Of a stretch of DNA of 64,000 nt, positions 17,419-26,575 are shown in pieces. How positions within the stretch are numbered: position 1 is the first letter of the stretch; each line of letters starts with the position of its first letter. A model generated the notes under the pieces. It was not told where the DNA came from. It saw only the letters and a list, made by a program, of their open reading frames with translations, and searched no databases. Source of the DNA: Clostridioides difficile (GTDB lineage Bacteria; Bacillota; Clostridia; Peptostreptococcales; Peptostreptococcaceae); the NCBI GenBank assembly GCA_024919175.1, contig CP103804.1, forward strand, positions 2,852,001 to 2,916,000, written 5' to 3'. A program made the translations under genes and the position numbers.

Positions 17419-18621
17419 TTATATTAAAATATTTCCTACTAAAAGACCAAAATAATTACCAACTATATATCCAAATGTCCCTACTATAAGTATTGGTCCT
17501 ACTAACTTAGACCATCCTTTTGATATTGCCATAGCTGCTGCTGTTGTAGGTCCACCAATATTTGCATTAGATGCAAGAATGGCTTCTTCTAAACTAAACT
17601 TAAATATTTTTGCAACTATAAATGTAACTAACATGTTTATAAGTACCATTATTCCACAGTATAAAAGTAATAGTGGGGATTTCTGGATTATCAATGGGAT
17701 TGAGGCAGGAACCCCTACTACAACAAAGAAAATATAGATTAAAAATGTCCCCAACTCTTGTGCTCCTTTTATATCACTAAAGAAATTAGGCATAAAAGTA
17801 GCAAAAAACATAGTTAAAGTGGTTATTATTAAGTATTGATTGCCAAATAGAGTATTTAGCATTGCTAAAAATGGATTTGATGTTGGTATTATAGCTTTAA
17901 ACCAACCTGACAATTCTACTGATACTGCAACTATTATAAAAGCACTACCAATGGCTATTGCTATGTCTTTTAAAGATATTTCTTTTCTTCCCCAATAATT
18001 TGCTGCTATTGTTTCGCCTTCATTTACACCTATGCTTTCCATCTCATCTACATGTGGATGTTTAAAATGTTTTCTAAAAAATCCAATAGATGGGATGGCT
18101 ATTAAAACAAAGAAATATAATGCCATCAAAAGATTATCTGCTACAACAGTTGCTGATACCAATTCTCCAGGTGCATCAAATGCTCCTGACATAGCTGCAA
18201 AGTTTACATTTCCACCTATATAAGAACCTGTCATCATAGCTGCAACAATATTTAAATCTGGTACTGCATTTTTTAATGCTAAGAATCCAATCATGGCTCC
18301 AAGTACAGTTCCCACAGAACCTACAAGAAAGATTACAAGTAATCTTCCACTCTCTTTCCATATCTTTTTGATGTTACATTGATATAACAACAAAGCTATG
18401 GCTAAAGGAACAACATATCCCCAGACTTGGTCATATACAACAGACTCTACTGGTATAATATTTAGATTTGATAATAACATTGCCCCTACAAGGGCTATTA
18501 TTGCTCCTGATATTTTTGACGCCCAACTGTACTTTTGCTCTAAATAAATACTAAATGCTGCCCATCCAGTTACAATTGCCCATAATACCCAAATATTATC
18601 AGGACTTACAAAACTCCTCAT
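17419..18621 (-). CDS. DUF819 family integral membrane protein
   Basis: A 400-residue protein with ten or more membrane helices, opening MRSFVSPDNIWVLWAIVTGW as in the DUF819 (YjcL) family. Conserved stretches include TGSYIGGNVNFAAMSGAF near 135 and ASNANIGGPTTAAAMA near 355. It is thought to be a transporter-like protein of unknown substrate. ATG 18621 is used because GGAGGCGG lies just upstream; the ATG at 18636 overlaps that RBS. It is divergent from an XRE-cupin regulator and probably co-transcribed with the dipeptidase. Confidence 0.87.
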   Translation of the reverse strand: MRSFVSPDNIWVLWAIVTGWAAFSIYLEQKYSWASKISGAIIALVGAMLLSNLNIIPVESVVYDQVWGYVVPLAIALLLYQCNIKKIWKESGRLLVIFLVGSVGTVLGAMIGFLALKNAVPDLNIVAAMMTGSYIGGNVNFAAMSGAFDAPGELVSATVVADNLLMALYFFVLIAIPSIGFFRKHFKHPHVDEMESIGVNEGETIAANYWGRKEISLKDIAIAIGSAFIIVAVSVELSGWFKAIIPTSNPFLAMLNTLFGNQYLIITTLTMFFATFMPNFFSDIKGAQELGTFLIYIFFVVVGVPASIPLIIQKSPLLLLYCGIMVLINMLVTFIVAKIFKFSLEEAILASNANIGGPTTAAAMAISKGWSKLVGPILIVGTFGYIVGNYFGLLVGNILI

Positions 18622-18657
18622 CTCAACCGCCTCCATTTCATTAAATTAAAATATCAA

Positions 18658-18687
18658 TATTAATATTCAATATATTGAATATTAATA
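18658..18687. promoter_or_regulatory. Perfect 30-bp palindrome in the divergent promoter region
   Basis: The half-site TATTAATATTCAATA is followed at once by its exact reverse complement. It lies about 37 bases upstream of the DUF819 start and upstream of the XRE-cupin gene. A likely operator of that regulator; in such AT-rich DNA its perfection is still notable. Confidence 0.65.
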
Positions 18688-18818
18688 CTATTATAATTCA
18701 TCTTTTCAGAAAATTCAATATAACGATGCAAATACATGCATTACATAACTTTTATTTTATTTTATTAATTTTGGGAACTATATATGTTATAATCATGTTT
18801 GAGGGGGGTTTTTATCTA

Positions 18819-19373
18819 ATGGACATAGATGTTGGAAGCAAAATTAGAGCTCTTAGAAAATCTAAAAATATAAGTATCGCTACTTTAGCCAAAGATTCTG
18901 GTTTAAGTACAGGTTTAATAAGTCAAATTGAACGTAATATGGTTGTTCCATCAATTATAGCAATGTGGAAAATATCAAGGACTCTTGATGTAAACATAGG
19001 TTATTTTTTTGATGATATTGGGAAGGATGATTCTAATATAGTAGTAAAGAAAAACAATCGAAAGAAAATAGTAACTAACGATTCTACAAAATTTTACGAA
19101 CTTCTTGTTCCTAATTTAATTGGAAAAAAAATAGAATTTATACTTGTTACATTAGATGGACATACAAAAAAAAGTAGCGAATTTGTGACACATGAAGGAG
19201 AAGAATGTGGCTACATAATAAAAGGAAAAATGAAAATAACACTTGGTAATAAGGAGTACATATTAGAGGAAGGGGACAGTTTTTATTTTAACAGCACTAT
19301 ACCACATATATATGAAAACTGTGATGATAATGAATGTATTTCAGTCTGGGCAATGACCCCACCTTCATTCTAA
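18819..19373 (+). CDS. XRE-family transcriptional regulator with C-terminal cupin
   Basis: A 184-residue regulator. An XRE helix-turn-helix covers about residues 8-62 (SIATLAKDSGLSTGLISQIE) and a cupin_2 domain about 110-180 (HEGEECGYIIKGKMKITLG, then EEGDSFYFNSTIPHIYEN). This architecture typically senses a small ligand and controls adjacent transport or catabolic genes, here the DUF819 and dipeptidase pair. ATG 18819 is chosen because GAGGGGGG lies upstream and the HTH starts at the usual distance; the longer reading frame adds an unrelated hydrophobic stretch. Confidence 0.9.
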   Translation: MDIDVGSKIRALRKSKNISIATLAKDSGLSTGLISQIERNMVVPSIIAMWKISRTLDVNIGYFFDDIGKDDSNIVVKKNNRKKIVTNDSTKFYELLVPNLIGKKIEFILVTLDGHTKKSSEFVTHEGEECGYIIKGKMKITLGNKEYILEEGDSFYFNSTIPHIYENCDDNECISVWAMTPPSF

Positions 19374-19407
19374 TATACTAGACTCTTTTTTAAGTATAAA
19401 TTAATAA

Positions 19408-19461
19408 AAATCTGAAATAAATTAGTATGATAAATTTTATCCTAATTTATTTCAGACTTTT
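19408..19461. terminator. Bidirectional terminator between convergent genes
   Basis: TCTGAAATAAATTAG and CTAATTTATTTCAGA form long arms, flanked by A- and T-rich tracts on both sides. It separates the XRE-cupin gene (plus) from the last gene of the Ter operon (minus). Confidence 0.8.
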
Positions 19462-19473
19462 CTAGTTTATTAG

Positions 19474-20265
19474 TTATATATTAAGTAGGCAACTTTCATC
19501 TAAAATTTTAGATAATATTTCCTCAGTCCCACTCATTCCATCATATTTACTTGATATAAATTTATTTCTTATTTCACTTTTATTTATATCACCATGCTTC
19601 AATACATAAGCATTACTTGAAATATCGAGCATCCCATAATCCATAATAGAATCCCCAATTGCATAAAAATCTTCTATTCCTAATTCTTTGGTCAAGTATT
19701 TTATGGCATTTTCTTTTGAGATTTCTTTTGGTATAAAATAAATTTTTCTACCACTCACATACAATTTCCAGTTTTTTGATTCTAATATATTTATATACTC
19801 TCTAATTGAATCCAAATTAAATTTTTTTAAATCCACAACGATATAAAAAAATGTATCCTCTGCAACTTTAAAATTAGTTATTCCTTCTATATTTAAATAA
19901 GTTTTAAATTTATCTACCATGCTTTCAATAGGCTCATAGTTAGATTTTAATTTATCTATCTTTTCACCCCATGATTTCAATATTTCATTATCTTTAAGTA
20001 TAACTCCTCCATTTGAAGTTATACTCCATGGAAAGTAAATACCATATTTATTAAATTCTATACGCTTAAATTGCTCTATTGTTCTAGTAGTAGTTGGTAC
20101 AAACATACCATAGTACTGTATTTGTTTTATTAAATTTATAGTATTTAGAGATATATAAGAAATTTTTTTTCCTTTATAGATTTCTATATTGGTATACCCC
20201 TTATCAGTATTTAAAAATTTATCAGAGTAAATAACACTCCTGTCTAAGTCTGAAAAAACAATCAT
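19474..20265 (-). CDS. HAD-superfamily phosphatase of the Ter biosynthetic module
   Basis: A 263-residue HAD hydrolase of the Cof/sucrose-phosphatase type. Motif I is FSDLDRSVIYSD at residues 4-15, motif II the threonines in FVPTTTRT near 53, and motif IV FYAIGDSIMDYGMLD near 205. HAD phosphatases are part of the biosynthetic module that accompanies TerD and TelA genes in many bacteria, where with phosphoribosyltransferases and an aldolase they are predicted to make a nucleotide-like product. It is the last gene of the ten-gene operon, 27 bases after the PRTase-PELOTA gene, with RBS GGAGAATACTGA. The substrate is unknown. Confidence 0.87.
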   Translation of the reverse strand: MIVFSDLDRSVIYSDKFLNTDKGYTNIEIYKGKKISYISLNTINLIKQIQYYGMFVPTTTRTIEQFKRIEFNKYGIYFPWSITSNGGVILKDNEILKSWGEKIDKLKSNYEPIESMVDKFKTYLNIEGITNFKVAEDTFFYIVVDLKKFNLDSIREYINILESKNWKLYVSGRKIYFIPKEISKENAIKYLTKELGIEDFYAIGDSIMDYGMLDISSNAYVLKHGDINKSEIRNKFISSKYDGMSGTEEILSKILDESCLLNI

Positions 20266-20292
20266 TCAGTATTCTCCTGTCAAATATATTTT

Positions 20293-21381
20293 CTAAACAT
20301 CTTTCATATTTTTTATTATGCCACAGCATTTGTAGGCTTTTAAATCCATTTCTTCAACTTCAACATTTTTCTCTTTTGCCAAAATAAATATATGCTCTAA
20401 GGATTTATCATTTAAGTCTTTAACAAGTATCTTATATGGAACTCTTCTAAGTAAAACTCTTGTTGTTTCTCCTACTCCTGGCTTGATAAAGTTGATATCT
20501 TTTATATCGTACTTATCCTTTATATTTAAAACATCAAAATAACCATCTTTAGTTATAATATCACTTTTCCATTTTTCAACTTCATCAGATATATTTTTAA
20601 ATTGGTTTTTGAAACATGCTTCTATAGTTTCTATATAATTTATAGACTCATCTTTGTCCTTTAAGTGGCTATAAAACTTAGCACCATGAAAATCAGCTTT
20701 TCCAATTAAATCTTCTCTTAGCACAGTTCTACTCACTAACCCAGAAACAGTGGAGTTTAAACATGCACTTGGTATCAAAAAGTCTTCTCTAATTCCATAA
20801 AGTCCAGAATATCCAGCAGGGTCAGCTAATACAGCAAGTGTTGAATCAAAATTCTTTTTAAATTTAATCTTAAGTTCATCACATGCTTTTTCTAGCTCTT
20901 TTGATATTGTTCCCTTGCCAGTCCATCCATCCAAAAATTGTATATTTGAATTTGGATGACTATTTATTATATATTCAACTGCATTCATATCTATTCCTTT
21001 ATCTCTTATTATAGATATTGTATAGTGAGGTAAATTTAAATTATACTTATTTCTTAGGTATCTCTTTGCCAAAATACCAATTGGTGTTCCTGCTCTAGCA
21101 AGCGAAACTAGTACAACATCATTTCCATTTTTTTTAATTATCTTTTCACACATAACTCCTATAGAAAATGCCAGTTTATTCTTATTTTGCTCTAATTTAT
21201 CATGATATAATTTTAGATAATCTTCGCTAACCTCATACTCTATTGGTATCATTTCTGAATAATGTCTGCCACTTTGTATTTTTAACTCTCTCTCTTTGTT
21301 TCCTTCTTCTTCAATTAAATTTGATATATCTTTTAATAAAAAGATAACATCATCTTTAGAATATGTGCTAAATTCTCCCAT
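20293..21381 (-). CDS. Phosphoribosyltransferase-domain protein with C-terminal PELOTA domain (StiP-type, Ter module)
   Basis: A 362-residue protein. The N-terminal two thirds match the PRTase-like domain found beside TerD genes (sometimes annotated as cysteine protease StiP): VVLVSLARAGTPIGILAKR near residue 95, and FLDGWTGKGTISKELE near 155, where the PRPP-binding loop is expected. The C-terminal 75 residues (KPGVGETTRVLLRRVPYKIL onward) look like the PELOTA RNA-binding-like domain. The ATG at 21381 is chosen over the TTG at 21390 because AGGAG lies just before the TTG. It probably works with the neighbouring second PRTase, HpcH-type lyase and HAD phosphatase. Confidence 0.83.
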   Translation of the reverse strand: MGEFSTYSKDDVIFLLKDISNLIEEEGNKERELKIQSGRHYSEMIPIEYEVSEDYLKLYHDKLEQNKNKLAFSIGVMCEKIIKKNGNDVVLVSLARAGTPIGILAKRYLRNKYNLNLPHYTISIIRDKGIDMNAVEYIINSHPNSNIQFLDGWTGKGTISKELEKACDELKIKFKKNFDSTLAVLADPAGYSGLYGIREDFLIPSACLNSTVSGLVSRTVLREDLIGKADFHGAKFYSHLKDKDESINYIETIEACFKNQFKNISDEVEKWKSDIITKDGYFDVLNIKDKYDIKDINFIKPGVGETTRVLLRRVPYKILVKDLNDKSLEHIFILAKEKNVEVEEMDLKAYKCCGIIKNMKDV

Positions 21382-21434
21382 ATGACTCAACTCCTATCTT
21401 AAAACTGTGATATATTTTATCTTGATAAAACATT

Positions 21435-22673
21435 TTAGCTACAACATACTATAGTCAATTTTTTTATGCTTGTATTTTTAATTATATCAATAAATTCCAG
21501 ATAAGAATTCTCACTTTTATCTAACTCAACAAATAAATAACACTCAGAAAAATTATGTCTGTCTATGTTGTAAATATAATTTTGAACATCTAGATTATAA
21601 AAACTCTTTAATTTAAACTTGCTTCTAATAGGATAACTGTTTTTATCAATATTAATTATTGGACTTCTAGTTGTTGAATGATAGTATATATCACATTGAT
21701 TTTCTTTTTCTTTTGCAAATAACATAGGTATATACATAAATTCTTCAGTACCTAAAAATAGAATCTTTTCTGTTTTCTTTTTTAAAGATTCTTTACTTTC
21801 TATAACTATTTTTTTACTTTCTCTTTTTATAATTTCTTTTAATTTAATTTGTTCTCTTTTGTTAATTCCAAATCTACCAGTATATCTTATATATTTCTTA
21901 TTTCCTATATAATCTTCTAAATTAACATTGATATGATTTACTATTAAATTTGTTTTATCATCCTTCATAGTACTTAATTGACTAATAGTACAATTATCAT
22001 TGTAATTTGCAACAATATCTTCATTTATATCAAAATTAAAGTCTCCTTTAAATAAATACACAAATTCTATCTTACATCCAAGTTCTTTTTCCAAAGCACT
22101 AATTCTTTTTAAATTTTCATCACTTACCCAATTAAGTATAGAACAGATAGTATATTTCTTTTTAGGATATATACTTTGAATCTTTCTAATTATATTCATA
22201 CATGTATTAGCTGTAGTAATTTCATCATCTACCAAAATTACTTCATCACCAAATTTAAAGTTATCTAGCATTTCAAAGTATAAATTTTGGTCTGTTGCAT
22301 GAGAATGTTCTTCTAAAAAGTCTAAATTTTCTAGCTCATCAAATCGCTCCCTAGTGGTATGAATAAATTCATAATTCCCAGATAAGTAATCGAAAAAGCT
22401 ATGTCCAACAGCTGTACCAGTTTCGGCAAAAGCTATTACAGTCCCATTTGATGTTACCTTGTTTTTTTTATTATAAATCGTGGCCATTAGCTTTCCTAAA
22501 TTATCCATTTCACTTGGTTTACAAGCTAAATGTTTTCCAAGTTTTTTTGATATAAATAAAAAACGTCTCTTACTATTATTTCTTATTCCTATATCTAAAA
22601 AATCATTTAAATCTAAGTTTAATGGATTATCAACAATGTCAATTTCACAATTAAAATTTAAGCAATTCTTCAT
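21435..22673 (-). CDS. Phosphoribosyltransferase-domain protein with C-terminal TRSP domain (Ter module)
   Basis: A 412-residue protein. The PRTase-like core has GTVIAFAETGTAVGHSFFDY near residue 80 and DEVILVDDEITTANT near 145, the latter a classic VxxVDDxxTT PRPP-binding motif. The C-terminal half carries YTGRFGINKREQ near 265, typical of the TRSP domain that accompanies this enzyme class in Ter loci. Its start overlaps the end of the HpcH-type gene by 23 bases, indicating coupled translation; RBS AAAGGAGTAGACT. It is predicted to make a ribosylated or nucleotide-like compound, as inferred for Ter biosynthetic modules in comparative studies. No biochemical product is established. Confidence 0.85.
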   Translation of the reverse strand: MKNCLNFNCEIDIVDNPLNLDLNDFLDIGIRNNSKRRFLFISKKLGKHLACKPSEMDNLGKLMATIYNKKNKVTSNGTVIAFAETGTAVGHSFFDYLSGNYEFIHTTRERFDELENLDFLEEHSHATDQNLYFEMLDNFKFGDEVILVDDEITTANTCMNIIRKIQSIYPKKKYTICSILNWVSDENLKRISALEKELGCKIEFVYLFKGDFNFDINEDIVANYNDNCTISQLSTMKDDKTNLIVNHINVNLEDYIGNKKYIRYTGRFGINKREQIKLKEIIKRESKKIVIESKESLKKKTEKILFLGTEEFMYIPMLFAKEKENQCDIYYHSTTRSPIINIDKNSYPIRSKFKLKSFYNLDVQNYIYNIDRHNFSECYLFVELDKSENSYLEFIDIIKNTSIKKLTIVCCS

Positions 22674-23727
22674 AGTCTACTCCTTTATTTAATACCCCAT
22701 ATATTTTAGATAAAATCAATATTTTCTTAGCCCATAAAAAATGAGGATTTGTTTCATTCATTCTCTCACCTAATATGCCTTTACTCACACCATATTTACT
22801 ATTTGCACTATCCAGTATCTCCAAAGCATCAGTAAAATCTTCATATGATACTGCAGATAATGCTTGTACAATTTGAATTTGCATTGGATGAATTACTGTC
22901 TTTCCAACTAATCCATGAAATTTATCCAATAATATTTCTTCTATATACTTATTTCTTATCTCTTCATTCGTCATATCAAAGAATTCCGATACACCTCCAC
23001 TTATTGGTATATCTATCTCTGGTCTTTGAAGATATGTGATTATATCTAATATAAATGAAGAACAAATCAAATTATTATATATAGAAAAATTTTTATCTCT
23101 TCTTATACCATACATGCCTAATATATCAGTTAGACCTACTCTAATACTAAGTATTCTTGATTTATATCTTAAAATAGTATTGTATAAATTACTGAAGCTT
23201 AATTCTTTATTTTCTTTATATATGAATTCTCTTGTTTCTATTATTGGAATAACATACATATTTTGAAGACCTATAGAATTCAAAACTTCTATACAGTTTT
23301 CAATTAACTTCGAATTTGCTTTAGGAATCAATATTCCTGTTATAACATTACTGTTTTTAATTATAATCTCTTTAATTCTTAGCAACTGTTCTACATCTTT
23401 TATTCTCACAAAAATTAATGGTATCCCATCTTTATTAGTTATATTCTCATTGCTAATGTTTTTCAAAATCAATTTAAGATTTTCTATAGCCTCAGATTCT
23501 CCATTTGCCCCAACAGCATCTTCTAAACAAATAGCTAATGGTCTAACTCCCTTAACATCACCTATAATACTCTTATAAATCATGTTATATTGAGTAGCTG
23601 GAACGTATAAAAAAGCACCCAGTGCATATTTCAGTACATCTTTTTCAGTATTGGCATTAAAGTCTTCTGGCACTTTCAAAAAAATTTTCTCTAAATCCTC
23701 TTTGCAGATATAATCGAAATATTTCAA
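22651..23727 (-). CDS. HpcH/HpaI aldolase / citrate lyase beta-like protein (Ter module)
   Basis: A 358-residue TIM-barrel C-C lyase. ALGAFLYVPATQYNMIYK near residue 32, RPLAICLEDAVGANGESEA near 62 with the metal/acid residues, VIPIIETREFI near 160 with the metal-binding Glu, and LSIRVGLTDILGMYGIRR are family features. GKTVIHPMQIQIVQAL near 295 is the usual HpcH C-terminal motif. It starts at TTG 23727, with GAGGAGG eight bases away. CitE-like lyases are a core part of Ter biosynthetic modules. The substrate is not predictable from sequence. Confidence 0.87.
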   Translation of the reverse strand: MKYFDYICKEDLEKIFLKVPEDFNANTEKDVLKYALGAFLYVPATQYNMIYKSIIGDVKGVRPLAICLEDAVGANGESEAIENLKLILKNISNENITNKDGIPLIFVRIKDVEQLLRIKEIIIKNSNVITGILIPKANSKLIENCIEVLNSIGLQNMYVIPIIETREFIYKENKELSFSNLYNTILRYKSRILSIRVGLTDILGMYGIRRDKNFSIYNNLICSSFILDIITYLQRPEIDIPISGGVSEFFDMTNEEIRNKYIEEILLDKFHGLVGKTVIHPMQIQIVQALSAVSYEDFTDALEILDSANSKYGVSKGILGERMNETNPHFLWAKKILILSKIYGVLNKGVDYEELLKF

Positions 23728-23787
23728 TGTGTGGCCTCCTCATATACATAGAAAGGGCCAACTTTATCCAAATTAGCCCCTAATATA

Positions 23788-24924
23788 CTACTTATTATAA
23801 ATTATAGCTGTATTTAATTCCTCTAATCTCTTTGTATTATCCTTGATTGTAACTCTATTATTTTCTTCTATTCTCATAGTTTCATCTATACCAGATTTAA
23901 TTGTATTGTACATTTTTTCTAATGTCTCTATTTGCACAGAGCTTGTTCCAGCCATTCTAGCTATTTGTGCACTTTGAGAACTTACATTTTGTGCATTTCT
24001 AAGCAATAACTCATTAGTTTTATCATCAAGAGCTTTTAGGGACTTTGCTTGTAATTCTTGTTTTTTAAGCAATATGGCTTGAGATAAACATTGTTTAAAT
24101 ACTGGTAGAGTTACAACAAATGCACTATTGATTTTTCTAATTAAACCATAGTTATTATGTTGCATACCTCTAAGCATAGGTATTGTCTGAATAGCTATAT
24201 TTTCTGCTATTCTTAAATCATAGACTCTTTGGTTTAGCATATCATAAACTTTTAATAGTTCTTGATAGTTTACAATATCCATTTGGTCTCCACTAGTCTC
24301 TGACTTTTGTTTAAAATATGGTAGTATTTCATTATCCATTTCCTCTACTGCCATTTCTCCAGCAACAATATATTTTTGAAGTTCGTTATAAAAGTCAAAG
24401 TTTTCATTTAACATAGCACCAATTTGCTTATTAGAAAGTGCTATATCTCTTTCATATTGCTCAAGTTCAATTTGAATCTTTTCAACTTCTCCTCCTAGTG
24501 TTTCATACTTTTGAAACATCATTTCAATAGCATTATTAGCTTTTTTGAAAAGTTTTTGAACAAAATTTGGTTCCTTAGTTTCTTGGAAATCATCTAAATC
24601 AAATTTATCCATTATTTTAGTTAAGTGAACAAGCATTTTAGAATTTTCTTCATTTCTATTCAGTTTTATCGTATTTAATAGACTATCAGAAACTCTCGCT
24701 ACTCCTTCAGATGCTTTTCTACCAAATTGTAAAATTGTATCTGGATTTTCTACTTCTATAAGAGAAGTTAAAGCCTCAACCTCTTTAGACTTTCTAAGTT
24801 CAATTTTTTTATTATTTGTATATTCCATTATATCAAATTTTTCTTCTTGTACAGTCACAGGTAAATTTTCAACAGTCTCTACAGAATTATTATCTTTTGA
24901 AAAATTATTTATATTTATCCCCAT
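23788..24924 (-). CDS. telA: TelA family toxic-anion resistance protein
   Basis: A 378-residue, mostly helical cytosolic protein of the TelA/KlaA family (Bacillus YceH relative). The conserved block includes YERDIALSNKQIGAMLNENF near residue 155, QTIPMLRGMQHNNYGLIRKI near 245 and VTLPVFKQCLSQAILLKKQ near 270. Its function in tellurite and cell-envelope stress is unknown mechanistically. The ATG abuts the YceG stop (TAAATG), with GAGGAG inside the end of yceG, so translation is coupled. This gene order, yceG then telA, matches the Bacillus yce operon. Confidence 0.92.
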   Translation of the reverse strand: MGININNFSKDNNSVETVENLPVTVQEEKFDIMEYTNNKKIELRKSKEVEALTSLIEVENPDTILQFGRKASEGVARVSDSLLNTIKLNRNEENSKMLVHLTKIMDKFDLDDFQETKEPNFVQKLFKKANNAIEMMFQKYETLGGEVEKIQIELEQYERDIALSNKQIGAMLNENFDFYNELQKYIVAGEMAVEEMDNEILPYFKQKSETSGDQMDIVNYQELLKVYDMLNQRVYDLRIAENIAIQTIPMLRGMQHNNYGLIRKINSAFVVTLPVFKQCLSQAILLKKQELQAKSLKALDDKTNELLLRNAQNVSSQSAQIARMAGTSSVQIETLEKMYNTIKSGIDETMRIEENNRVTIKDNTKRLEELNTAIIYNK

Positions 24925-26487
24925 TTAAAATCGTCTCCTCTTGCCAAAAATTTTTTTAAGTAAAGGTATTTCATCTTCAAGTAAATTCAATCTAAGGTCA
25001 TATACCATTTTATCCAATCTGTGTATATCAATCAATTGGTTATTTATAACATTTTCTATATTATTTTCTCCTCCTGGAGATAATATAATAATATCAAATC
25101 CAATTTTACTAAGTAAAAGCATTAAAAATACCACTTCTTTATCAAACACAATACTTTTATACATATATATAACCAACTTTGGATTTATGAGAGAGTAATC
25201 GAAATTATTCATCATATGAACAAACCTCTTATCCATATGAAGTACTGTAAATAAGCCTTTTATTTTATCCTCTCCACTTAGTCCATTTAAAAACAGGTTG
25301 CCTTCTATAAGTTCTTCCACTTTTTCTAAAATCATAATTTGTTGATTTAATGCTAATGTTGAAATAGAATATTCTTTATTATTTAAAACAGAATTTTTAT
25401 CTATAATACCTTTTGAATTTAATACAAATGATAGGCTAAAAGCTTCTCTTGTAAATTCTTTTGAAAATCTATCTATATCTCCATTAAATTCAACAAATGT
25501 TGAACTTTCTGAATCTCTTAATAAATCTAAAAACTTAATGTATTCATTTTTATCATTATATATTCCATTGATTTTAGAAAAGAAAACAGGAGTTTCTACT
25601 ATAGTATCATTAAACTTAAATCCTGGTCTCAATTTTAATGGCTGATTCCAATATATTGAGATTTCATCAATAGTTGAACTTAAAAGCAAACTTTTTATTT
25701 TTCTATCTTGAAGTTGCCAAGGTTTTATAAATCCAGAGTCATTTAACAATTCTTCACTTATTCGTTTTGATGCTTCTGCTCCAACAGTAAAAGCTTTTTT
25801 TACAGAACCTTTATCCATCTTTTCACCTGAAACAACCCTATCTTCAAAAGAAACATTTTCTTCTATTATATTAGCCTCTTCTAATTCTATCTTATATTTC
25901 TGTAAATTTAAGATACTTATATTACTCTTTGAATTTGGATTAAGGTATAATACATCAAATCCTGCTAAGTACAATATTAAGAGTAAGTAAACTTCATGCT
26001 TTTTTATGTCTCCATAAAATATTATTTTTGGAGCATCATTTTTATTTATATCTAAGGCACCAATATAGGTCTTTATCCATGCCATTATTTTCACTATAAA
26101 ATTTTGTTTAACTCTATCATTAGTAAAGTCTTTTTCTTCCTCTTTTAATACTCTATCTATTGCTTGCTTTATTTTATAATCTATTTCTTCAAATCCTAAA
26201 ATACTTATATCTATATCTTCTGTACTGTTTTTATAATTTTTAAGTCCATTTTTAAAATAATTTATAATGTCAAAATCACTAGGATTTGCTATAGCATCAG
26301 TAAATAAAGCAATATCTTTTCTACTATCAATATTTTGCTTAGTCTTAAATATTTCAAGATTATACAAAATCTCATCTTCTAAACCAATATATGAAATAAA
26401 ATAACTTAAATATCCCTTTGAAGGAGTGTAATTTCCTCTATCTGATTGGCTGGAGAATATTTTTTCAAATACCTTTGAGTCACCCAT
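24925..26487 (-). CDS. yceG: YceG family protein of the Ter stress operon
   Basis: A 520-residue cytosolic protein of the YceG_bac family, a conserved partner of TelA and TerD. Two related halves are visible: VKIMAWIKTYIG followed by PKIIFYGDIKKHEVYLLLIL and FDVLYLNPNSKSN (residues about 125-185), and a second segment LVIYMYKSIVFDKEVVFLML, FDIIILSPGGENNIE near 430-480. The paired K-x-hydrophobic-x-GD/Y and N/SP motifs suggest a duplicated Rossmann-like domain (inference). The divergent protease at 31563 carries a copy of the first half. The start ATG has GGGAGGATAATT. Confidence 0.88.
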   Translation of the reverse strand: MGDSKVFEKIFSSQSDRGNYTPSKGYLSYFISYIGLEDEILYNLEIFKTKQNIDSRKDIALFTDAIANPSDFDIINYFKNGLKNYKNSTEDIDISILGFEEIDYKIKQAIDRVLKEEEKDFTNDRVKQNFIVKIMAWIKTYIGALDINKNDAPKIIFYGDIKKHEVYLLLILYLAGFDVLYLNPNSKSNISILNLQKYKIELEEANIIEENVSFEDRVVSGEKMDKGSVKKAFTVGAEASKRISEELLNDSGFIKPWQLQDRKIKSLLLSSTIDEISIYWNQPLKLRPGFKFNDTIVETPVFFSKINGIYNDKNEYIKFLDLLRDSESSTFVEFNGDIDRFSKEFTREAFSLSFVLNSKGIIDKNSVLNNKEYSISTLALNQQIMILEKVEELIEGNLFLNGLSGEDKIKGLFTVLHMDKRFVHMMNNFDYSLINPKLVIYMYKSIVFDKEVVFLMLLLSKIGFDIIILSPGGENNIENVINNQLIDIHRLDKMVYDLRLNLLEDEIPLLKKIFGKRRRF

Positions 26488-26518
26488 AATTATCCTCCCA
26501 ATTTAATTGTTTATTGAT

Positions 26519-26560
26519 AACTGACTCAAAATATAAATATTTTGAGTCAGTTTGTTATTT
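26519..26560. terminator. Hairpin inside the Ter operon between the Ca2+ ATPase and yceG
   Basis: CTGACTCAAAATAT and ATATTTTGAGTCAG form a long perfect stem in the 88-base gap between the two genes. The T-rich tail follows on the plus strand rather than the minus strand, so it may be a partial attenuator or mRNA processing signal for the downstream module. Confidence 0.55.
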
Positions 26561-26575
26561 CTTATAAAATTTATT

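Noticed and set aside
18675..18818. N-terminal 48-residue hydrophobic extension of the XRE-cupin protein
   Set aside because: The real RBS GAGGGGGG lies before ATG 18819, and the extension overlaps the promoter region.
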